64,000 nucleotides of DNA from the NCBI RefSeq assembly GCF_023380225.1, contig NZ_CP093362.1:620001-684000 (forward strand), given 5' to 3'. Made by a program: the position numbers and the translations under genes. The DNA is from Apilactobacillus apisilvae. GTDB taxonomy: Bacteria > Bacillota > Bacilli > Lactobacillales > Lactobacillaceae. Positions 17,706-28,596 of the stretch are shown here, piece after piece. How positions within the stretch are numbered: position 1 is the first letter of the stretch; every line of letters begins with the position of its first letter. Under the pieces are notes generated by a model. That model was not told where the DNA came from. It was given only the letters and a program-made list of their open reading frames with translations, and searched no databases.

Positions 17706-19165
17706 TATTTGTCTCCTCCAATCTTAGGATATTGATTATGAAAATCAGTATTTTGTTCAAAAGCATAGGCAGCTTTATACATAGTAGTTTCATCAAATGG
17801 CTTACCGATCAATTGCATTCCAATTGGAAGTTCATTTGAGAACCCAGCAGGTAATGACATTCCAGGTAATCCAGCCATATTGACAGGAATAGTTAAAACA
17901 TCATTCATATACATAGTTAAAGGATCTTTGTTTTCATCTTTACCAAATGCTGTCGTTGGTGTAGTTGGTGTAAGAATTAAATCATAATCTTGGAATACAT
18001 TTTGAAAATCCTTTGTTATTAATGTTCTTACTTCAGCGGCTTTCTTGAAGTAAGCATCAAAGAAGCCAGCTGATAATGAATAAGTTCCTAACATAATACG
18101 ACGTTTTACTTCGTCACCAAAACCTTCTGAACGACTTTTTACATATAACTGTTCAAGATTTTTAGCAGCTTCAGAACGATATCCATAACGGATTCCATCA
18201 AATCTTTGTAAATTAGAAGATGCTTCTGAAGGAGCAATGATGTAGTAAGCAGCTACTCCATATTTACTATGTGGTAAAGATACTTCTTCAACAGTTGCAC
18301 CCATTTCACGATACTTATCTGCAGCAGCTTGGATAGAATTACGGACATCTTCACTAACACCTTCACCAAGGTATTCTTTAGGTAAACCAATCTTCATACC
18401 CTTAACACCTGCATCAATGTCCTTAGTGAAATCAGGTACTTCTTTGTCTGAACTAGTTAAATCATGTTCATCATGTCCAGCAATAGCATTTAAAACTAGT
18501 GCATTATCATAAACATTATTAGTTAAGGGACCAATTTGATCAAAACTAGATGCAAAAGCAATTAATCCCCATCTAGAAACACGACCATATGTAGGTTTCA
18601 TACCTACAATTCCATTAAATGCAGCTGGTTGTCTAATGGATCCACCTGTATCTGAACCTAAAGCTGCTAAAACATCACCAGCAGCCACAGAAGCTGCTGA
18701 TCCACCAGAAGAACCACCAGGAACTTTATCTAAATTCCAGGGATTGTTAGTGTCACCATAATATGATGTTTCAGTAGAACTTCCCATAGCAAATTCGTCC
18801 ATATTAGTTTTACCAATGCTAACAGTATCTGCATCTAGCATCTTATTTACAGCAGTTCCATTAATAATCGGTTTAAAATTAGATAACATCTTTGAACCAG
18901 CTGAGGTTAAAACACCCTTAGTTAGCATATTATCTTTCATTGCTACTGGAATACCTGATAGTACATTATCTGGATTAATACCGCGCTTATCAATTTCTTG
19001 AGCACGTTTAATTGCATTTTCTTCATCGATTGTAATAAATGCATTAATATCTTTTTCATTATTTTTAGTATTTTGAATAGCTTCTTTAGTTAATTCTTCA
19101 GCAGTAACATCGCCTTTAACTAAACTTTCATGGATACTAGCAATATCTTTTCCTAAAAAGTTCAT
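17705..19165 (-). CDS. gatA: Aspartyl/glutamyl-tRNA(Asn/Gln) amidotransferase subunit A
   Basis: Amidase subunit releasing ammonia from glutamine for the GatB active site. The 486 residues carry the amidase-signature Ser-cisSer-Lys triad: Lys in GIPVAMKDN (around 78), [14 protein letters not shown], and the glycine/serine-rich [15 protein letters not shown]. Lies between gatC (3 bp gap) and gatB (overlap). Confidence 0.97.
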   Translation of the reverse strand: MNFLGKDIASIHESLVKGDVTAEELTKEAIQNTKNNEKDINAFITIDEENAIKRAQEIDKRGINPDNVLSGIPVAMKDNMLTKGVLTSAGSKMLSNFKPIINGTAVNKMLDADTVSIGKTNMDEFAMGSSTETSYYGDTNNPWNLDKVPGGSSGGSAASVAAGDVLAALGSDTGGSIRQPAAFNGIVGMKPTYGRVSRWGLIAFASSFDQIGPLTNNVYDNALVLNAIAGHDEHDLTSSDKEVPDFTKDIDAGVKGMKIGLPKEYLGEGVSEDVRNSIQAAADKYREMGATVEEVSLPHSKYGVAAYYIIAPSEASSNLQRFDGIRYGYRSEAAKNLEQLYVKSRSEGFGDEVKRRIMLGTYSLSAGFFDAYFKKAAEVRTLITKDFQNVFQDYDLILTPTTPTTAFGKDENKDPLTMYMNDVLTIPVNMAGLPGMSLPAGFSNELPIGMQLIGKPFDETTMYKAAYAFEQNTDFHNQYPKIGGDK

Positions 19166-19168
19166 CTA

Positions 19169-19474
19169 TTAATCCTCACTTTCATCAATAATTGTAGGTG
19201 TTCGGATTAGACCATCAGCAACGTCAGGAGCATTTTTCAATAATTGATCTCTTTCTCCCCAGTTGTCAGCAACGTCTTCTCTCATAACATTAATTTGATC
19301 AGTTACACTAAATGTTGGTTCAATATCATTAGTATCAACCTCATTTAATGAGTCGAAAATTCCCATGATATTATCTAATTGATCGGTAAAATAAGGTAGT
19401 TGTTCATCTGTTAATTCTAATTTAGCCAATGAAGCAACATGACTTACGGTGTCTTTACTTATTTTTTCAGACAT
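19169..19474 (-). CDS. gatC: Aspartyl/glutamyl-tRNA(Asn/Gln) amidotransferase subunit C
   Basis: Small subunit that wraps around GatA and GatB to hold the complex together. The protein has VSHVASLAKLELTDEQL at the start and the GatC-type RED-AD tail. I choose the ATG at 19474 (MSEKISK, 101 residues, the usual length) because GAAGGAG lies seven bases before it; a longer frame from 19498 would include that site. Follows camS by about 80 bp with no clear terminator between. Confidence 0.93.
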   Translation of the reverse strand: MSEKISKDTVSHVASLAKLELTDEQLPYFTDQLDNIMGIFDSLNEVDTNDIEPTFSVTDQINVMREDVADNWGERDQLLKNAPDVADGLIRTPTIIDESED

Positions 19475-19552
19475 TGAATAGCTCCTTCTTTCATTCATCT
19501 TTAAAATAATTCATACTTATAAAAACATTTTAACACAATCTTTTAATTAATT

Positions 19553-20659
19553 TTAATAACTAGTGAAAACATGGGTATAGAAATTATTACTCCCTGTTTT
19601 TCTAGATAGAAAACTTTGCATTCCTTCTGTCGAACTAATTTGAATATCAATTGGAATATTATTTGGTAAATATTTATTAGCCGTACTATTTACATATTGG
19701 GTAAAACTAATAATTTCACTTTGCCCATAAAATTGTGTAGTAATGTTAACATGCATTCCCCTGAGTTGTCCGTCTACATAATGTGCTTGTGCAGTAACCC
19801 CACTCAAGTTAGGAAAGAATTTTTGAATTTGGTTCTTAAAGTTTTCAAAAGCATTCTCATCATTACTATTAACACCTTTACTTGTTTCATCAGGTAAAAC
19901 ATAGTTTTTTACATTTAAAGATTTCCAATCACTGTTTTTAATGTTATTACCATTATTAACGGAAGAAGCAAAAAAGTTACCGCCCACTAAACTATCATTA
20001 GGAGCCTGTTTGTAAAGTGCAAAAACAATTGGAATATTCTTTAATTCTTTACGCTTTCTTAAACGTTGCAAAATTTTGTCAGCAATTTCTTTTCCTTGTT
20101 TAACAATATCTTTTTCGTTAAGAGTTTTTTGGTAAACAGCCCCATAGGCTTCTTTACGATAATAATAAATTGAGTTAATACCCAATCCAATTGTCATACC
20201 CTTAATTTTCAAAGAATCATGATCTTCAGTCATAAAATCTTGTTCATCCATTTGTTGTAGATATAAAGGCTCTTTACTATCTTTTCCTTCAGGATTCAAT
20301 CCATCTGGATTACTTTTACTTTTACGACCTAACCAATTTTCAACTGTATCAGTATTAATATATTGACCTTCTTGTAAAATATAATCATCAGTTGGGAAAT
20401 GATCCTTTGAAATGCTTAATAATCCATTTTCAAATCCTTTAAGATTTAATTGATTATCATTTTGTTGAACGGAAACACCACGTGACTTACTGGTCAAATA
20501 GTGACCCTTTTTAATTACACCTTGATAATAATTACTGTTAGTTTGAGAAATAACTTGCGTTCCTGAAGAACTATTTTCATTATTATTTTTGTTATTTCCA
20601 CAAGCTGCTAGAAAAACAGTTGTAAACATCACCAAGAATAATACTTTTAATTTATTCAA
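19553..20659 (-). CDS. camS: CamS-family sex pheromone lipoprotein
   Basis: A secreted lipoprotein of 368 residues: short basic start, hydrophobic core and lipobox LAAC with Cys20, then an asparagine/serine-rich linker and the CamS domain. In enterococci and staphylococci the cleaved signal peptide of this family yields a cAM373-like heptapeptide; here residues 13-19 are TTVFLAA. The start is TTG at 20659, eight bases after GGAGG; a GTG 15 bp upstream overlaps that site. Sits in the pcrA-ligA-camS-gat gene string usual for lactobacilli. The function of the lipoprotein itself is unknown. Confidence 0.9.
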   Translation of the reverse strand: MNKLKVLFLVMFTTVFLAACGNNKNNNENSSSGTQVISQTNSNYYQGVIKKGHYLTSKSRGVSVQQNDNQLNLKGFENGLLSISKDHFPTDDYILQEGQYINTDTVENWLGRKSKSNPDGLNPEGKDSKEPLYLQQMDEQDFMTEDHDSLKIKGMTIGLGINSIYYYRKEAYGAVYQKTLNEKDIVKQGKEIADKILQRLRKRKELKNIPIVFALYKQAPNDSLVGGNFFASSVNNGNNIKNSDWKSLNVKNYVLPDETSKGVNSNDENAFENFKNQIQKFFPNLSGVTAQAHYVDGQLRGMHVNITTQFYGQSEIISFTQYVNSTANKYLPNNIPIDIQISSTEGMQSFLSRKTGSNNFYTHVFTSY

Positions 20660-20680
20660 TTTGCTTGCCTCCACAAAAGA

Positions 20681-22720
<2,040 letters not shown>

Positions 22721-22738
22721 TCACCTCAATTAAAAACG

Positions 22739-25003
22739 TTATTTTTCAACTTTATTAATTGGTGCAAAGGCAGCAAGTAAACGTTTTAATCCTTGGTCAG
22801 GAAAAGCAATATCTAGTTCTGTATCTTCGCCACTACCATTAATTTTCACGACAGTACCAATACCCCATGCTTTATGTTGAACTTTGTCACCAACAATCCA
22901 CGACTTTTTATCTGCTCCACTACCTTTAGGCTTTTGAACTTTTTGGCTAGGTTGTCGATAAGCTCGTTGAGTTGAGAATTGTTGCATTCGACGACCTCTT
23001 GATGAATCGAATGGTGTTTTTAACGAATTATTTTTAGAAAAATTATTTTCTGAATGAATTAAATTATCCGAAATTTCATCAATAAAACGTGATTCTGGAT
23101 TAGTTTGCCTTCTACCATATAACATTCTAGAAAAAGCATTAGTTATAAATAATTTCTTTTGTGCTCTAGTAATTCCAACATATGCTAAACGACGTTCTTC
23201 CTCTAGTTCATCTTCATTTTCTAGAGATCTGCCTAATGGAAAAATACCTTCTTCCATCCCCATTAAGAACACTACAGGAAATTCTAGTCCTTTAGCAGCA
23301 TGTAAAGTCATTAAGGTCACTTGTGGAGTTTGCTCATCAACATCATCTTGTGCGGAAACTAAAGCTAAATCAGCAAGAAAATCCGTTAACGGCTCGTCAC
23401 CTTCGTCTTCAGTACGATTGTTATCAAATTGTTGAGTTACTGATATAAATTCTTCAATATTTTCAATTCTAGCTTTAGATTCTAATGATTTTGATTTTTT
23501 TAAGTTATCCAAATAACCACTATCATCCAAAATGTGTTCCGTAACATCAGTAACTTTATTTTCTTGAGCAATTTTTTGAAGTCCAGTCATCATTTTGCCA
23601 AATTGATCAATTGAGGTTCTTGCACGGTTAGATAAAGTAGTATTTAATTCAATATTCTTAGTTGCTTCTAACATGCTCCAATTGTTTTCTTGAGCAAAAA
23701 CTCTTAATTTTTCAATACTGGAAGCACCAATTCCACGTTTAGGCTCATTAATAATTCTTTCTAAACTCATCGAATCGCTTGGATTAGCAATCAAAGTTAA
23801 ATAAGCTAAAACATCTTGAATTTCTTTACGGTCATAAAACTTATGGCCACCAACAATCATATATGGAATATTAGATTTCAAAAATGTTTCTTCAATAATT
23901 CTAGATTGAGCATTGGTTCGATAAAGAATTGCAAAATCATTATATGAATAATTTTTCTCTTCAATAATTTTTTTAATTTGAGTGACAACAAAATGCGCTT
24001 CATCAACTTCACTTTGCCCACGATAATAAGAAACCTTATCGCCATCTTTGTTTTCAGTCCATAAATTTTTTTCTTTGCGAGAAACGTTGTTTTTTATCAC
24101 ATCGTTTGCAGCATTTAAAATATTTTTCGTTGAGCGATAATTTTGTTCTAACATCACAGTATTAGCATTTTTATAATCATTTTGAAAATTCAAGATATTA
24201 TTCATATTAGCTCCACGCCAACCATAAATACTTTGGTCAGCATCACCAACTACACAAATATTTTTATATTTTTTAGCTAACATTGTAACTAGTTTATATT
24301 GAGCTTCATTAGTATCTTGGTATTCATCAACGTGAATGTAGTGAAATTTATTTTGATAGTAATCAAGGACGTCAGGAACATCTTCAAATAATTGAATTGT
24401 CATCATAATTAAATCATCAAAATCTAGTGCTTGATTATTATGTAAACGTTTTTGATATTCTGTATAAACTTTACCAACTGTTTCCTCGAAAGGACTAGTA
24501 TGGTTTAGACTCTCTTGGTATTCATAAGGTGTTTTTAAGTCATTTTTAGCATTGGAAATAGCCGACAAAATGGCTCTTGGATCATTTTTTTTAGGATCAA
24601 TATTTAAGTCTTTTAGAATTCTTTTAACAAGTGTTCTTTGTTCACTACTACCTGCAATAGTAAAGGCACGATTGTAACCAATTTTATCGATATGGCTTCG
24701 CAAAATACGAACGCATAAAGCGTGAAATGTTGAAATCCATACTTCATTTCCACCATAGTCTAATAGATTAGAAACACGTTCTTTCATTTCTTTAGATGCC
24801 TTGTTAGTAAAAGTAATCGCTAATATATTCCAAGGTAAAACCTGTTTTTCTTCAATTAAGTAGGCAATTCGATGAGTTAGAACCCGTGTTTTACCACTAC
24901 CAGCACCAGCCATAATTAGTAATGGCCCTTCAGTACATAATACGGCTTCTTTTTGTTTACCATTCATTCCTGAAATTACATCATTTACTGACAAAAAAAA
25001 CAC
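22739..25003 (-). CDS. pcrA: ATP-dependent DNA helicase PcrA (UvrD family)
   Basis: Superfamily 1A 3'-5' helicase for repair, rolling-circle replication and removal of RecA. Walker A is AGAGSGKT (32-39 counting from the GTG), motif II is VDEYQDTN, and motif VI is VGITRAQKKLF; the C-terminal 60 residues include the Tudor-like VGDKVQHKAWGIGTVV that contacts RNA polymerase. The start is uncertain: GTG at 25003 is only three bases from GAGAGG, TTG at 24994 is twelve bases away. It heads the pcrA-ligA-camS-gatCAB-dagK string. Confidence 0.95.
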   Translation of the reverse strand: MFFLSVNDVISGMNGKQKEAVLCTEGPLLIMAGAGSGKTRVLTHRIAYLIEEKQVLPWNILAITFTNKASKEMKERVSNLLDYGGNEVWISTFHALCVRILRSHIDKIGYNRAFTIAGSSEQRTLVKRILKDLNIDPKKNDPRAILSAISNAKNDLKTPYEYQESLNHTSPFEETVGKVYTEYQKRLHNNQALDFDDLIMMTIQLFEDVPDVLDYYQNKFHYIHVDEYQDTNEAQYKLVTMLAKKYKNICVVGDADQSIYGWRGANMNNILNFQNDYKNANTVMLEQNYRSTKNILNAANDVIKNNVSRKEKNLWTENKDGDKVSYYRGQSEVDEAHFVVTQIKKIIEEKNYSYNDFAILYRTNAQSRIIEETFLKSNIPYMIVGGHKFYDRKEIQDVLAYLTLIANPSDSMSLERIINEPKRGIGASSIEKLRVFAQENNWSMLEATKNIELNTTLSNRARTSIDQFGKMMTGLQKIAQENKVTDVTEHILDDSGYLDNLKKSKSLESKARIENIEEFISVTQQFDNNRTEDEGDEPLTDFLADLALVSAQDDVDEQTPQVTLMTLHAAKGLEFPVVFLMGMEEGIFPLGRSLENEDELEEERRLAYVGITRAQKKLFITNAFSRMLYGRRQTNPESRFIDEISDNLIHSENNFSKNNSLKTPFDSSRGRRMQQFSTQRAYRQPSQKVQKPKGSGADKKSWIVGDKVQHKAWGIGTVVKINGSGEDTELDIAFPDQGLKRLLAAFAPINKVEK

Positions 25004-25029
25004 AATCCTCTCAATTTATTTATAGTCTA

Positions 25030-25038
25030 ATTATATCA
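25030..25038 (-). promoter_or_regulatory. Extended -10 promoter for pcrA
   Basis: On the minus strand TGATATAAT gives a TGn extension plus a perfect TATAAT (25035-25030), 27 bp before the GTG; no good -35 is present. Confidence 0.45.
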
Positions 25039-25069
25039 TAGCTATCTTTATTTTCATTTATGTGCAAAA

Positions 25070-25093
25070 TAAAAGTCGGCAAAATTACCGACT
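25070..25093 (-). terminator. Terminator after xpt
   Basis: AGTCGG (25074-25079) and CCGACT (25088-25093) form a short stem followed, read leftward, by a T-rich stretch. Confidence 0.7.
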
Positions 25094-25102
25094 AATTTTT
25101 GC

Positions 25103-25672
25103 TTATTCAAAAGTAACTTTTTCATTTTCTAAAGAAGCAATACGAGCTAATGATTCTAAATGAATTCCAGAATCTTTAATGATTTTATGGCCCTTTTGAA
25201 AACTTTTTTCAATTACAATTCCGACACCATTAACATTAGCACCAGCTTTTTTAGCAATATCTAGTAATCCTAAAACTGCTTGTCCATTTGCTAAAAAATC
25301 ATCAATAACAAGTATATTATCCGTGGAATTGATAAAACGTTTATCAATGCTAATTTTATTATTAGTTTGTTTAGTATAAGAATACACATCACTAGAATAG
25401 ATATTATCATTTAAAGTTAAACTCTTATGTTTTCTAGCAAAAACAACTGGAACTTCCATTTGTAGTCCAGTTAAAACAGCTGGAGCAATTCCTGAAGATT
25501 CGACTGTAATAATTTTAGTTATTCCATCATCTTTAAATAGTTTAGCAAATTCTTTTCCCATTTCATTCATGAACATTGGATCAATTTGATGATTCAAAAA
25601 CTGATCCACCTTTAGAATATTACCTGGCAAAACAAGTCCTTCTGATGCAATTTTATCTTCTAATAATTTCAT
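25103..25672 (-). CDS. xpt: Xanthine phosphoribosyltransferase
   Basis: Salvages xanthine to XMP with PRPP. The 189 residues match the family length, with [23 protein letters not shown] at the N-terminus in abbreviated form of the family and the PRPP-binding [11 protein letters not shown] at 120-130. In many Firmicutes xpt has a purine riboswitch and pbuX partner; neither is here. It lies 15 bp after a GH73 gene and is probably co-transcribed with it. AGGAGAATTTAT precedes the ATG. Confidence 0.95.
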   Translation of the reverse strand: MKLLEDKIASEGLVLPGNILKVDQFLNHQIDPMFMNEMGKEFAKLFKDDGITKIITVESSGIAPAVLTGLQMEVPVVFARKHKSLTLNDNIYSSDVYSYTKQTNNKISIDKRFINSTDNILVIDDFLANGQAVLGLLDIAKKAGANVNGVGIVIEKSFQKGHKIIKDSGIHLESLARIASLENEKVTFE

Positions 25673-25687
25673 ATAAATTCTCCTTAT

Positions 25688-26311
25688 TTATGTTTTATCA
25701 TATTGATTCAAATGATACCTTTTAATAGTTTCGATGATTTTTTTAGTATATTTAGGATCTGTTGCATACCCATCAATTTGTAATCCCTCAGCAGCTGCAA
25801 CATAATTATCGGAATTAACTACATCTTGATATTGATTACGATTCCAATTAGTTCCATTAAATAATAATCTAGCATGGCTTTGAACTGATTCGTCCCAATT
25901 TTTATAAACTCGAAAATTTCCATTTATTTTTATAAAGTTTCCATTAACAAATTCATTAGTTGATAATTTTACTGATGGTTGTCCTTCAAAAGCCTTTATG
26001 CCATATAAATTATTGTATTTCATAGCCAATTGACTAGTCCCCCAATCAGATTCAATTACTGCTTGAGCTAAACTGATACTAGCTAAAATACCATATTTTC
26101 TTTGCGCATCGTTAACGGAAGGCAATAACTTATTAATGAAATTACGATGATTTTTTTCGACATTTTTTTGATTATAAATATTATAAGTATAAGCTTTATT
26201 AAAATAATAATAACCAGTAGAAAAAATTAATATAGTTAAAATAAAAATTATAAATATCCAACCAAAATTAATAGTTATCTTTTTATTTTTAATATAATCA
26301 TCTCTTTTCAC
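25688..26311 (-). CDS. GH73 endo-beta-N-acetylglucosaminidase, membrane-anchored
   Basis: A peptidoglycan hydrolase domain of family GH73: SLAQAVIESDWG holds the catalytic glutamate (Glu87), NNLYGIKA is the conserved second motif, and the C-terminal part has SDNYVAAAEGLQIDGYATDPKY. One hydrophobic segment near residues 17-37 anchors it with the enzyme outside. The GTG at 26311 has no Shine-Dalgarno; an in-frame ATT at 26293 follows AAAAGAGATGAT at a reasonable distance, so the true start may be there (MKNKKITINFGW if so). Co-directional with xpt, 15 bp apart. Confidence 0.85.
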   Translation of the reverse strand: MKRDDYIKNKKITINFGWIFIIFILTILIFSTGYYYFNKAYTYNIYNQKNVEKNHRNFINKLLPSVNDAQRKYGILASISLAQAVIESDWGTSQLAMKYNNLYGIKAFEGQPSVKLSTNEFVNGNFIKINGNFRVYKNWDESVQSHARLLFNGTNWNRNQYQDVVNSDNYVAAAEGLQIDGYATDPKYTKKIIETIKRYHLNQYDKT

Positions 26312-26378
26312 TTTTAAACATAATTCTAAACTATTTTATATAAAAATAGCAATGTTATAATTAATAAAGACTAATAAA

Positions 26379-26407
26379 TTGACAAAAAGAATTTTTTTAG
26401 TTATTTT
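26379..26407 (+). promoter_or_regulatory. Promoter of the DUF2187-like gene
   Basis: A perfect TTGACA (26379-26384) and TATTTT (26402-26407) are 17 bp apart. It shows that the open frame from 26379 cannot be the real coding start. Confidence 0.6.
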
Positions 26408-26435
26408 TAAACTGTATGTTAGGAGATGTTTACCT

Positions 26436-26708
26436 TTGGTAAAAGATAAATTAACAAGTAATGATAAATCACCTTTCGATATTGGTGACCAAGTTTCATT
26501 TGATCTTGAAAAAACTGTTTTTAAGGGAATTATTGAAAAAGCATATAATAATTCATATTTAATCGCTTTTAAAACTAATGATCCTGTTCTAGAAGATAAG
26601 TATCATGATAAAGTTGTTATTAGTAACAAAAAATTAAAGATGGTTAAAAAAAGTCCTAATAACAGTAAAGGTAAAAATAAACCAGAAGAAGAAAATGAAA
26701 AAAAGTAG
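26436..26708 (+). CDS. Small DUF2187-like protein
   Basis: Starting at TTG 26436, nine bases after AGGAG, the gene encodes 90 residues: a short N-terminus, a small beta domain FDIGDQVSFDL...FKGIIEKAYNNSYLIAF...KVVISNKKLKMV that resembles the DUF2187/YkvS KOW-like fold, and a lysine-glutamate-rich tail. The function is unknown; such small beta barrels often bind RNA. The TAG stop is part of the left arm of a terminator now split by an IS element. It is divergent from the GH73 gene. Confidence 0.65.
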   Translation: MVKDKLTSNDKSPFDIGDQVSFDLEKTVFKGIIEKAYNNSYLIAFKTNDPVLEDKYHDKVVISNKKLKMVKKSPNNSKGKNKPEEENEKK

Positions 26709-26715
26709 TGATTTT

Positions 26716-26755
26716 AGGAACTGCAACTATTATTTTGAACAAATAAATAAAAGCA
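26716..26755 (+). repeat. IS terminal inverted repeat, orfB-side end
   Basis: Begins AGGAACTGCAACTATTATTT and ends AATAAAAGCA; matches the other end with about six mismatches in 40 bases. Confidence 0.75.
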
Positions 26756-26760
26756 GCTTT

Positions 26761-27612
26761 CTAATTATTTAATTGGGCAACTGATTTCCTGTACTCTACA
26801 GGTGATTGGTTGCCTAATTTTGTTAATATTCGTGTATTATTCCAAAATTTGATATAATTATTCACACACCTAATGGTATCTGCTAAACCTTTTGGTTTAG
26901 CTTGTGTGTATATCATTTCAGTCTTTAGGCTTGAGTGAAATGATTCAATGATGGCGTTATCAGCTGGCGTCCCTTTACGGGACATACTTCTGATGGCGCC
27001 TTTTTTGCGTGCTAATTCAAAAAATTCACGCAAAGTATAAGTAGAACCCTGATCACTATGAATGATAGCACCACTTAAATAGCCTAATTGATTTAGTGTA
27101 TCTAATGCCAATTGGGTATTTGGATGATTAGAAATTTTATGAGCAATAATTTCCGAATTAAAACTATCCATAATTGTAGAGAGGTACAACATTTTATTTC
27201 CGCAAGGAATATAAGTGATATCAGTGGTTAATTTACGATTTGGTAAACTAATGTTCCAATCACGATTGATTATATTATCAAATTGTTTGAACGGATTACC
27301 AGGTCGATGAGATCTTTTACGTTTAATACGACACCCCCAATTGTATTTAGCCATAATTCTTTGAACTTTACTAACACTGCATTTTAAGTGCTTATTAATT
27401 AGTGCATGAATTTTACGATAACCATATAAAAACTTTGTTTTTATACATAGTTGTTGAATCTCCTGTTCAATCTGACTTAAATTAAAATGAGCTGCATGTG
27501 TTTTATGATAGTAATAGGTACTTCTAGATATATTGAGATACTGACAAATCCTAACTAAAGGTATTTTGGATGTGAAAGTATCGATTAATTTAATAGTAGC
27601 TTGATTTACCAC
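26761..27612 (-). CDS. IS3-family transposase OrfB (DDE integrase domain)
   Basis: Catalytic part of the transposase, 283 residues, with an HTH_21 segment (RSTYYYH, YGYRKIHALI) and an rve integrase core. The DDE triad is Asp131 (TTDITYIP), Asp187 (HSDQGSTY) and Glu223 (DNAIIESFHSSLKTE), with 35 residues between the last two as expected. It starts at GTG, overlapping OrfA by 7 bp in the -1 frame, and the -1 frame is open back through the slippery run, so it is probably made as an OrfAB fusion. No truncation is seen. Confidence 0.93.
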   Translation of the reverse strand: MVNQATIKLIDTFTSKIPLVRICQYLNISRSTYYYHKTHAAHFNLSQIEQEIQQLCIKTKFLYGYRKIHALINKHLKCSVSKVQRIMAKYNWGCRIKRKRSHRPGNPFKQFDNIINRDWNISLPNRKLTTDITYIPCGNKMLYLSTIMDSFNSEIIAHKISNHPNTQLALDTLNQLGYLSGAIIHSDQGSTYTLREFFELARKKGAIRSMSRKGTPADNAIIESFHSSLKTEMIYTQAKPKGLADTIRCVNNYIKFWNNTRILTKLGNQSPVEYRKSVAQLNN

Positions 27613-27911
27613 AGCCCTTCCATGATTAAATATTTTTTTATAACTTCAAGTTCTTCCTTCATTTGTTTAATTTCCATATCTTTTCTGACATCACTAGGTA
27701 GTTCTAAATTGCCTTTATTATATTTATATTGTTTGCCAGGCTTTTGATTCAAACGATAATAATCACCATTTCTTACATATTTCCGCCATGTATAAATTAA
27801 GCCGTCACTCTTTAAACCAAGTATTTTACAAATCTTTCTACCAGGAATACCTTCATTAAGAAGCCGAACGGCTTCTAGTTTAGTTTCATATGAATATTTA
27901 TTATTAGTCAT
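27606..27911 (-). CDS. IS3-family transposase OrfA (helix-turn-helix)
   Basis: DNA-binding subunit, 101 residues, with an N-terminal HTH (SYETKLEAVRLLNEGIPGRK, then ICKILGLKS) and a C-terminal coiled-coil, leucine-zipper-like stretch (MEIKQMKEELEVIKKYL). It recognises the element ends and, as a frameshift product with OrfB, forms the full transposase. GGAGGTGTTTTTTGT precedes the ATG. Confidence 0.92.
   Translation of the reverse strand: MTNNKYSYETKLEAVRLLNEGIPGRKICKILGLKSDGLIYTWRKYVRNGDYYRLNQKPGKQYKYNKGNLELPSDVRKDMEIKQMKEELEVIKKYLIMEGLW
27633..27639 (-). other. Programmed -1 frameshift site (A7) in the transposase
   Basis: On the minus strand the OrfA codons ATA-AAA-AAA contain the heptamer A AAA AAA. 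After a -1 slip the frame runs without a stop into OrfB. Confidence 0.7.
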
Positions 27912-27971
27912 ACAAAAAACACCTCCGAATTATATTATTTTACCAAATTAAAATAATACTTTTATCGAAAG

Positions 27972-28011
27972 TGCTTTTATTTATCTGTTCAATATTATAA
28001 CTTCAGTTCCT
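27972..28011 (-). repeat. IS terminal inverted repeat, orfA-side end
   Basis: Read on the minus strand begins AGGAACTGAAGTTATAATAT and ends AATAAAAGCA. Confidence 0.75.
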
Positions 28012-28017
28012 TAATCA

Positions 28018-28596
28018 CTACTTTTTTATTTTTTGCAAAGGTTTAACAATTATTGGAACAAAAATTCCTGACAAGATTGCTTCTATTAGGCCATTAGTTC
28101 CAGCAATACCTAAAAGGTAAGGCAATAAATCACTAGTATTAATATGATAGATGTTAAAAGAATTATTACGATAGAATAAATAAATTAGTGATAAAACTAA
28201 TATTGTATTAACAAGAGATCCAATAACTCCCGAAAATACCATTAATAAATTTTTATTAATTCTAAAATTTATTAATCGATGGTAAAAAATTCCACTAACA
28301 AATCCCACTAATATTCTGGGTAACACTGAAATCAAAGGATTTACTAAAACAAAAACTGCCAAAGGACTAGTTGGCCACCAAAAAGCACGAACAAATGTTA
28401 TTAGTCCCCATATAAGGCCAAGGATAGATCCCTCTTTACTTCCCAATAAAATTGCAGCAACTATTATAGTAATCGGAATTATTGTAATACTTAGCGGGCC
28501 TATCGGTATATTACCAATTCCTGGTATAGTTGTCTGTATTATAATTATAGCTATAAACATTGTAAGAATATTCATACGATAACTTTTATTACTAAT
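28018..28596 (-). CDS. ECF transporter S component (vitamin-binding subunit, possibly pantothenate or folate)
   Basis: A very hydrophobic protein with about six membrane segments, of the family that captures vitamins and docks to the EcfA-EcfA-EcfT module encoded 2 kb away. Visible are IPGIGNIPIGPLSITIIP, GSKEGSILGLIWGL and VLVNPLISVLPRILVG, a pattern seen in S components annotated as PanT; the ligand is a guess. The first ATG (28575) is 30 bases from the Shine-Dalgarno AGGAG. In front of it, ATT at 28596, nine bases after AGGAG, adds SNKSYR, so I take ATT as the start (192 residues). The stop lies in the IS-split terminator. Confidence 0.75.
   Translation of the reverse strand: MSNKSYRMNILTMFIAIIIIQTTIPGIGNIPIGPLSITIIPITIIVAAILLGSKEGSILGLIWGLITFVRAFWWPTSPLAVFVLVNPLISVLPRILVGFVSGIFYHRLINFRINKNLLMVFSGVIGSLVNTILVLSLIYLFYRNNSFNIYHINTSDLLPYLLGIAGTNGLIEAILSGIFVPIIVKPLQKIKK

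Larger units (their letters stand above)
26716..28011 (-). mobile_element. IS3-family insertion sequence (IS150-like), intact, about 1.3 kb
   Basis: Two overlapping transposase frames, a slippery A7 and imperfect 40-bp terminal inverted repeats (26716-26755 and 27972-28011, about six mismatches) define the element. The ends may extend a few bases outward, because the flanking host DNA is itself an inverted repeat. I see no direct target duplication. Confidence 0.85.
26699..28027. terminator. Bidirectional terminator split by the IS3 element
   Basis: AAAAAAGTAGTGATT (26699-26713) and its perfect reverse complement (28013-28027) flank the insertion sequence and contain the TAG stops of both convergent genes. 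Joined, they would be an ordinary terminator with a loop of a few bases; the IS now fills the loop. Confidence 0.6.

Noticed and set aside
25673-25687. Purine riboswitch expected before xpt
   Set aside because: Only 15 bp separate xpt from the upstream GH73 gene, and no purine aptamer pattern is visible before that gene either.
26379-26435. N-terminal extension of the DUF2187-like protein
   Set aside because: The first bases are a perfect TTGACA -35 with a matching -10, and AGGAG lies just before TTG 26436, so the extension is promoter DNA.
26713-28014. 3-bp target duplication of the IS element
   Set aside because: Bases next to either end (TTT and TAA, or shifted by a few) do not form a direct repeat; the flanks are inverted instead.
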